Assembly: GCA_023213395.1 (NCBI GenBank)
Contig: CM041465.1
Location: 206,963,741 to 207,027,740 of the forward strand
Length of the DNA: 64,000 nucleotides
Direction: 5' to 3'
Source of the DNA: Cycas panzhihuaensis
Lineage: Eukaryota > Cycadophyta
The translations under genes and the position numbers were made by a program. Below the pieces are notes generated by a model. The model did no database searches. It worked only from the letters and a program-made list of their open reading frames with translations, and had not been told where the DNA came from. Shown here piece after piece: positions 58,264-64,000 of the stretch; the stretch's first letter is position 1, and the number at the start of each line of letters is the position of its first letter.

Positions 58264-61200
58264 CTTCCCTTTAATATTTAATGTCTTCAAATTGTAATCT
58301 TAAGTCTTCAACCTTTATCTTCATTTCTTTATGATTTCCCTATATATTAGAGTTTGTATCAAATACATAATAAGTTATATCAAACTAAATCAATTTGCAT
58401 AAAGTTGTACCACTTGTAGCGTATAAATATGCTAATAAACTAATCTATAATCAATTATGTCAATTATGATTATTAGTAACCAACTATAAACAACAACTAA
58501 TAGCATATAAACCTATAAGTTAATTATCAATCAACCAAATAACCAATCACAATTTATGGCTTTTACTTATCATGTTTATATGAAGTTTTCTCCTTAATAA
58601 TTTCAGATCTATACTTATAAAGTTATGATCAATCAATACTATCAATATTCCATCTTATCAAAATATCATAAATAAAAATAATTACTAATATCTATATAAA
58701 ATAATAACCATCTACTAAAATACATAGGTAACCAACCACTATAATCACTAGTTCTCTAGAAAGTATTTCTTATACGTGGTTTATCAATATATAAAGTAAA
58801 CTATTAAAATAACACTAGTTGTTAAGCTTATATATTATACAAGAGTAGCTTATAAAACTTTTTCTTACCTCTTGCATACAAGATATATATGTATGATTTC
58901 TTTATCTATGCATACTTGTAGTTTTCTTTTGGCAACTAATAAATATCATAAATATTAATAATTAATAAATTAAACATACTAACTCTAAGAATAGATTATA
59001 TTACTTGGCCAAGTCAAGTTAGCTATAACTAGGTAATGTAAAAAGTATATTTCCATACCTCTTATCATATATGGTAAGTCAAATTTCTCACTAACAAATA
59101 CATATATGATATCAAATAGACTTCTTAATAATTGATTTTGGAGCTAAGTAAATAAATATATGATATTGCTTCTCTATGACTCATAAAGATATACGTAAAT
59201 AAATATCATCTTATTAACTCTCCAATAAATAAGTCTTGGCCTTTCATTAACATTAAACATGTGGTGTTATTAATTGTTATGTATGTAATAAACTCAGTGA
59301 TGATGACATCTAATTAGTACTACATAGTTTCATTGATTATTTATGTGAAATATTAAGGGGGATTTTAATCATATTTAGCATAGTTAAGATTCTCATAATA
59401 AAATTTTATTAAATATATCCTATATCATGAATTTTTCATTAGTTTTATGCCTTAAATTATCATAAATAAGGTTTAAATGTGTAATTTTTAATTAAATTTC
59501 AATCAAATTTCATTTTTATTTCATTGATAATTATCATTATTCATCATTATATATTTTAGATCCTTCAAAATCATTAAAAATTGCTAAATTAAATTTTAAA
59601 CTACTCAAAAATCATATCTTTTATCATATTAAAAATACTTTGCTTAATTTTACCTGTTAAAATATCTATCATCTAATCTATAAAATATGTCTTATAACCA
59701 CTTATTTTAGTCATCTTGTAGTGCTATTTCCAATGTAATAGGTAATACTTCAATCTAATACTCCAATAAAAAGTTATGGGTAAAACACTAATATATGTCC
59801 TTATAAAATTGAACATCCCTTGAGAAAATGCTTTTAACCTCTTTTCATGTGGATTATTGGTTACGTGATGACATTCATGTGACCATTTACTAAATGAATT
59901 AGGGGCTTTGTAGATTTTAATTAACTTTCTAATTTAATTTAATTTTAAACTATAAGATAATTTTTTAATATCTAAGCCAAACTTTTCCTTTATAAATCTC
60001 TTGTACAACAATAAAATCTTCTAAAAATTGATTGATTAAAAGCATGATGACTTTTTTTCATCTATGGTGGATAAATTTTATACCTTTCTTTAATGGAATA
60101 ATAAGGATGATAGATAGTGATAAAATAGGAAATAAAATGATGATGGCAATGATTACAAGTAAATAAATCCTAGCACACAATGAATAAAAAAATAAATAAA
60201 AAATAATATATCTATTTAGCAATATAGAGATGAAGTAATACAATGGGCATAATAATAGAGGACATAAACTCTATAATATATTACTCACAATTGATGATGG
60301 TGATGATGTAAATACATATCTATATCGATACTCTTCACGCAATGAACTTAGAGGGGATAAGGATAAATAGTACAGGGTTATTACCCTCTTAATGAGTTCT
60401 CTTCACCTGTAGTTTTAAATAAAATGAGAGGTGCTTCTCTAAATAGGATAGTTATGAAGATACACCACTAAGGAGGGAACTTGATAGAACATATATCGAA
60501 TAGGAAAAAATGAACCAAATAAAGATAAACATAGTAAGATATTACTAAAATAGAGGAGATTGTCCAAAATGGATTTTTGGATGTATACATAGAATGAGAT
60601 TTATTTCTTTAAAGGAGATTTTATCATTTTGATAAATAGAGATCGTGAAACCTCTTAAACTTCTATTATATTCTATTATCATTTATTAAAATCCTAATTT
60701 AGTTTATTTTTCATTAAATAATAGTGCTCAACTAATACAGCATGTATCCTTCATATTACATTAAATCCTCAACATACCCTTATTTATGCTATTAAATTTT
60801 CATCATGTTTCACATAAATGTCATTAGCATACCTTATTTAACTATTAATCATATTATATATCATGGTGTATGAACAACATACCTTTAAATTTACTACATA
60901 TCGACTAGTACAAATCTATTGCCTATTTTATATTGTTTAATAGGATACTAAGTTATAATATTGCTCAATATACCTAAGTATATTTATATATATATTATTA
61001 CTAATAGTGAGATTAGGTGAGATGATTAGTTTTATAAAACCTCAACTACATTTTTAGGTGATTAATCTTTATAAGTGAACTCAATCAGTAATGATTCTTC
61101 TTCATCACATCATCTTGCAAGATTTGTTTCAAACAATACATTTCAAATATATATATACATACCATACTTAAAAATAATATCCACAAAATTTAATAGTCAA

Positions 61201-61491
61201 TATACCCATTAGTCTTACTATATTTATCTTGATACATCTTTATTATAATCTATATGTAGCTCTAAATTAACTTTATTTTACCCCTAGATCTTATCCACAT
61301 GTCACTAGCATAATCATTTTGGTTATTTAAATAGTCTTCCAAAATTAGCTCTTGTACTAGCTCATACTAACTCTATACTAACTCATCAACTAACTCTATA
61401 TAAGCTTCAATCTATCTCCATAAGATCTTTCATAGCATGGCTAATAGTTAGGCTCTAATAAGCTTAGAGTATCACCATGATTTTGATACCA

Positions 61492-62029
61492 TATTGGAAT
61501 TTTTACTTCTCTAATACCATTTAGAATATACTCATTTCTATGATAAAAATATAGCAGTAAAGTATACTGGATCAATCATATCATGAGAATTATGTATATA
61601 AATTATGTAATATTAAGTAATATAATGAACATAAAGTAATAAACATTTAATAATTATTTATCATAATGTAAAAGTATGCACCATAAGAGACAATAGACTT
61701 ATACGTAGAGAACCTAAGAGGAAATAACCATAAGAGAAGGTTAAATTCTTTTAGATCTTTGATTTATTATGATCTTTAAATGACTACATCTCTAAGTTTG
61801 ATCCTCTCTCTTCCTTCCTCAAGTTCTCTAGTGGTGTGCATACATATTCATAAATTATATTACCTCATGAATAGCCTATAATATGTTTGAGTCTTTTCAT
61901 CATTCAATATGATGTATACATAAATATATATGCATGTCACACTTAACAATGTTTTTGGGTATATGATTATGTGAGACTATAACCTTATATTAAATATTAC
62001 ATATGTGAGAATAAGTACATATTCCAATA
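61492..62029 (-). repeat. G: 5' LTR
   Basis: 538 bp. The primer-binding site lies just inside at 61479-61491 (plus GATTTTGATACCA). Confidence 0.85.
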
Positions 62030-62034
62030 CAAAT

Positions 62035-62600
62035 ATTAATACATATTTTCCCTCCTTCTAACCACTTCTTCCCTAGATTATGGCTTTCATCATGTTATCA
62101 AACTCAAATCACCATAAAACCCTAATAGCCTTCAGTTTTATAAAAAATTATATTTTTAGAAAAAAAAATGAGAAGATAATATATGAATTAATAGATATAA
62201 ACATCATTCAACAAAGTAAAAGCTTGTATTCCATACTAATTATCTTAGTAAGAAAAAAAGATGGATCCTTTTAGCATTGCATCAACTATTGGGAAAATTT
62301 CCCATACCCTAAATTAATGACATACTAGATAAAACATATAGGATAACCTTTTCTAAAATAGGTCTTCAATCTAGGTATTATCAAATTCCTATTGCCCCTG
62401 AGAGTCATCACAAAATTGTCTTTAGAATATATCACAAGCACTTTGAATTTTAAGTTAGAATTTTTGGCATTTATAATACCCTTATAATAATCCAAGCTCT
62501 ATTGAATAAAATCTTTGCACTTTATCTTTATAAATTCATCATCATTTTCTTTGACATCTTTGTTTATGGTCAAATTTTGGATGATCATCTTTAACATCTA
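62035..62600 (+). pseudogene. E: linker and reverse transcriptase, one catalytic Asp missing
   Basis: FRKKNEKIIYELIDINIIQQ and LIILVRKKDGSF are the gypsy reverse transcriptase start. Then SKIGLQSRYYQIPIAPESH, HKHFEF and ALLNKIFALYLYKFIIIF follow. The motif FFDD reads FFDIFVYG (near 62547-62570), one Asp codon short. The open part 62080-62274 ends at a TAG where Trp or Arg is usual. Confidence 0.8.
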
Positions 62601-63200
62601 GAAATAATTATCTGAATCCTTACCCAACATCAATTGTATACTAAACTACCTAAATATAAATTTAGTAAATTTAAATTATAATATCTTGGGTATATTATTT
62701 CAAAAAAAAGAGTCCAAGTTGATCTAGACAAAATTTCTATCATTACCATATGGCCTATGCCCAAAACCCTTACTTAATTGGGAACTTTCTTAGGACTTAG
62801 AGGTTTTTATTAATGGTTTGTTCATAATTATACCTCATTAGTAGCCCCATTAATAAATTTACTATGAAAAGAGGCATTTTAATAGTTATAAGAGGCAAAG
62901 CAAGCCTTTAATAAACTTAAAGTTATTATGACATCCACTATTATTCTAGCCACCCTTGACTTCTCTTAATTCTTCTAATTAGAATGTGATGCTTTAGAAT
63001 TTAGTATAGATGTTATCCTAATATAAAATTTCCATCGAATAGCATTTAAAAGTCATAAACTTAAAGACTTTGAATGCCATTTGTTAATATATCAAAGAAA
63101 ATGAGAGATATTTTATATGTTACTATTAAACGATATCAATATCTTATAATATGTATGTTAACTATCTTAATAAACCTCCATATCCTTCATTACCTTCTAC
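62601..63200 (+). pseudogene. E: connection and RNase H, broken
   Basis: Reads YLGYIISKKRVQVDLDKIS, LGTFLGLRGFY, VHNYTSLVAPLINLL, AFNKLKVIMTSTIILATLDF and LECDALEFSIDVILI, then HRIAFKSHKLKDFECHLLIY, the conserved gypsy series up to RNase H. Stops at Trp/Gln-like sites. Confidence 0.78.
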
Positions 63201-64000
63201 ATCAACCATTCTTATTAGAAGAGCAAGCTAAATAGATTAATTATTTATAAGTTTTTGATTTCTCCATTAAGTATAAAAAATACAAGGAAAATATGGTTGT
63301 TAGTACCCTTTCCTACATCTCCATGGAGTCCCTCATGAATGAACCCCTTATAATATCCCCCACTAATGAACCTAGTATGCATGTAATTTTTAAATCCTAA
63401 CTATTATAGTTAATATAAATAACATCTGAAAATCTATCCCTCCAAGAGTTTGAAAAGTGGATATTTAAAGTTCATACCCCCAAATATTGGTCTTTATATA
63501 ATTCCAAACTATTATGCTAAAATCAAATTTTTATCCACCTTACCTTATCATTCATTCCATGGATTTTATCTGAATACCATTCCACTCTCATTGGTGGTCA
63601 CTTAAGATTTGATAAAACATACAGATGAATTTTATCTTCCTCTAAGCTTTCTATACACATCAAGGTAAATGGTAGGATATTATTATGGATTTCACCATAG
63701 GGTTACTATTGTTTGCTGAGTTTAGTTTAATATTATTATTCATTGATAGAATTACTAAGTATTTATATCTTTTTACCTATTCACACTTCTTATAAAGCTT
63801 TTCACCTAGTTGATCTTTATATCCATTCAATCTTTTATTTCCATGGGTTTTTATCATTAATAATCTATAATCAAAATCTAAAATTCTTAAGTATATTTTG
63901 GTAAGAACTCTTTCAGGCCTTTAGGACCTCATTTAACATGAGCCCAACTTACCATCAATAAAACAATGGTTAATCTAAAGTTTTGAATAAGACCTTAGAA
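63201..64000 (+). pseudogene. E: integrase, broken, cut by the window edge
   Basis: HSTLIGGHLRFDKTYR (near 63585) is the HHCC zinc region, with the His residues present. DRITKYLYLF fits the core around D..SKYAHF. The last bases encode TYHQ, a stop, NNG, a stop, SKVLNKTLE where YHPQTDGQTEVVNR.LE is expected, so the catalytic Glu is Lys. The element continues beyond 64000. Confidence 0.7.

Larger units (their letters stand above)
57726..62029 (-). mobile_element. Non-coding LTR element G (same family as F), minus strand
   Basis: LTRs of 538 bp each (57726-58263 and 61492-62029) are flanked by TAAAT (57721-57725) and CAAAT (62030-62034), a 5-bp duplication with one transition. The minus-strand primer site TGGTATCAAAA lies at 61491-61481 and the purine tract TAAAGGGAAG at 58273-58264. 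The inside matches F in reverse: for example minus 59740-59650 and plus 55590-55680 share TTAGATGATAGA and AAAATAAGTRGTTA-like blocks, and both carry AATCCCCCTTA. No gag or pol was found. Confidence 0.85.
42601..64000 (+). mobile_element. Ty3/gypsy element E (plus strand), host of C2b, F and G; runs off the right edge
   Basis: A 5' LTR ending near 43598 is followed by a primer-like site, gag and protease (to 46310), then copia C2b. Protease resumes at about 53054-53215, then element F, a ~160-bp remnant (57561-57720) and element G follow. Linker, reverse transcriptase, RNase H and integrase run from 62030 to 64000. The order and strand agree in all segments, which supports one element split by three insertions. 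The left limit given is approximate and the 3' LTR is beyond the window. Confidence 0.75.

Overview
The window is a block of nested, decayed transposable elements from a large, AT-rich plant nuclear genome. The evidence is: primer-binding sites matching plant initiator-Met tRNA (TGGTATCAGAGC or decayed versions), chromodomain-bearing Ty3/gypsy elements, several Ty1/copia elements, a TRIM/SMART-size mini-retrotransposon, and an L1-type LINE whose ORF2 ends in a plant-type RNase H domain. The species cannot be named from sequence alone. I see no intact host gene, tRNA, rRNA or CRISPR array. Every recognisable reading frame belongs to a mobile element, and all are broken.

Layout. 1-459: 3' end of a plus-strand gypsy pol, its polypurine tract and the start of a 3' LTR. 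459-3550: AT-rich DNA, probably LTR body, with a degenerate repeat field (2555-3150). 3551-3836: a 286-bp TRIM/SMART element with 61-bp LTRs. 3837-6800: no recognisable gene. 6809-9120: two diverged tandem copies of a ~1.15-kb unit, each ending in a TATA-like box. 10653-15686: copia element C1 (+). 15705-38847: LTR element D (+), interrupted at 16765-36648 by chromovirus A (-), flanked by the 5-bp duplication GATAA. Inside A lie a LINE (+, 18448-24450, 15-bp duplication) and chromovirus B (-, 29014-36291, duplication GAGCA, inserted in A's 5' LTR). 39790-41429: 5'-truncated copia C2a (+). ~42600 to beyond 64000: gypsy element E (+), interrupted by copia C2b (46311-~53053) in its protease region and by two related non-coding LTR elements, F (+, 53216-~57560) and G (-, 57726-62029), which lie tail-to-tail about 165 bp apart.

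The insertions give a relative chronology: D before A, A before LINE and B; E before C2b, F and G. Most old coding regions carry stops where Trp or Gln is expected (TGG/CAG/CAA to TAG/TAA), and catalytic Asp/Glu/Cys/Gly codons changed by G-to-A. This fits long-term deamination of methylated cytosine. The LINE is far richer in G+C and CG dinucleotides than its surroundings and looks younger.

Most notable: a LINE 5' junction with a duplicated target and inverted local filler; a (TA)n tract of ~1.2 kb in one LTR of A against ~100 bp in the sister LTR; the F/G inverted pair, which could give a ~4.3-kb hairpin transcript; the 286-bp mini-retrotransposon; and the tandem promoter-like duplication. 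Domain limits are estimates from reading translations by eye; LTR ends and target duplications were read base by base where stated.
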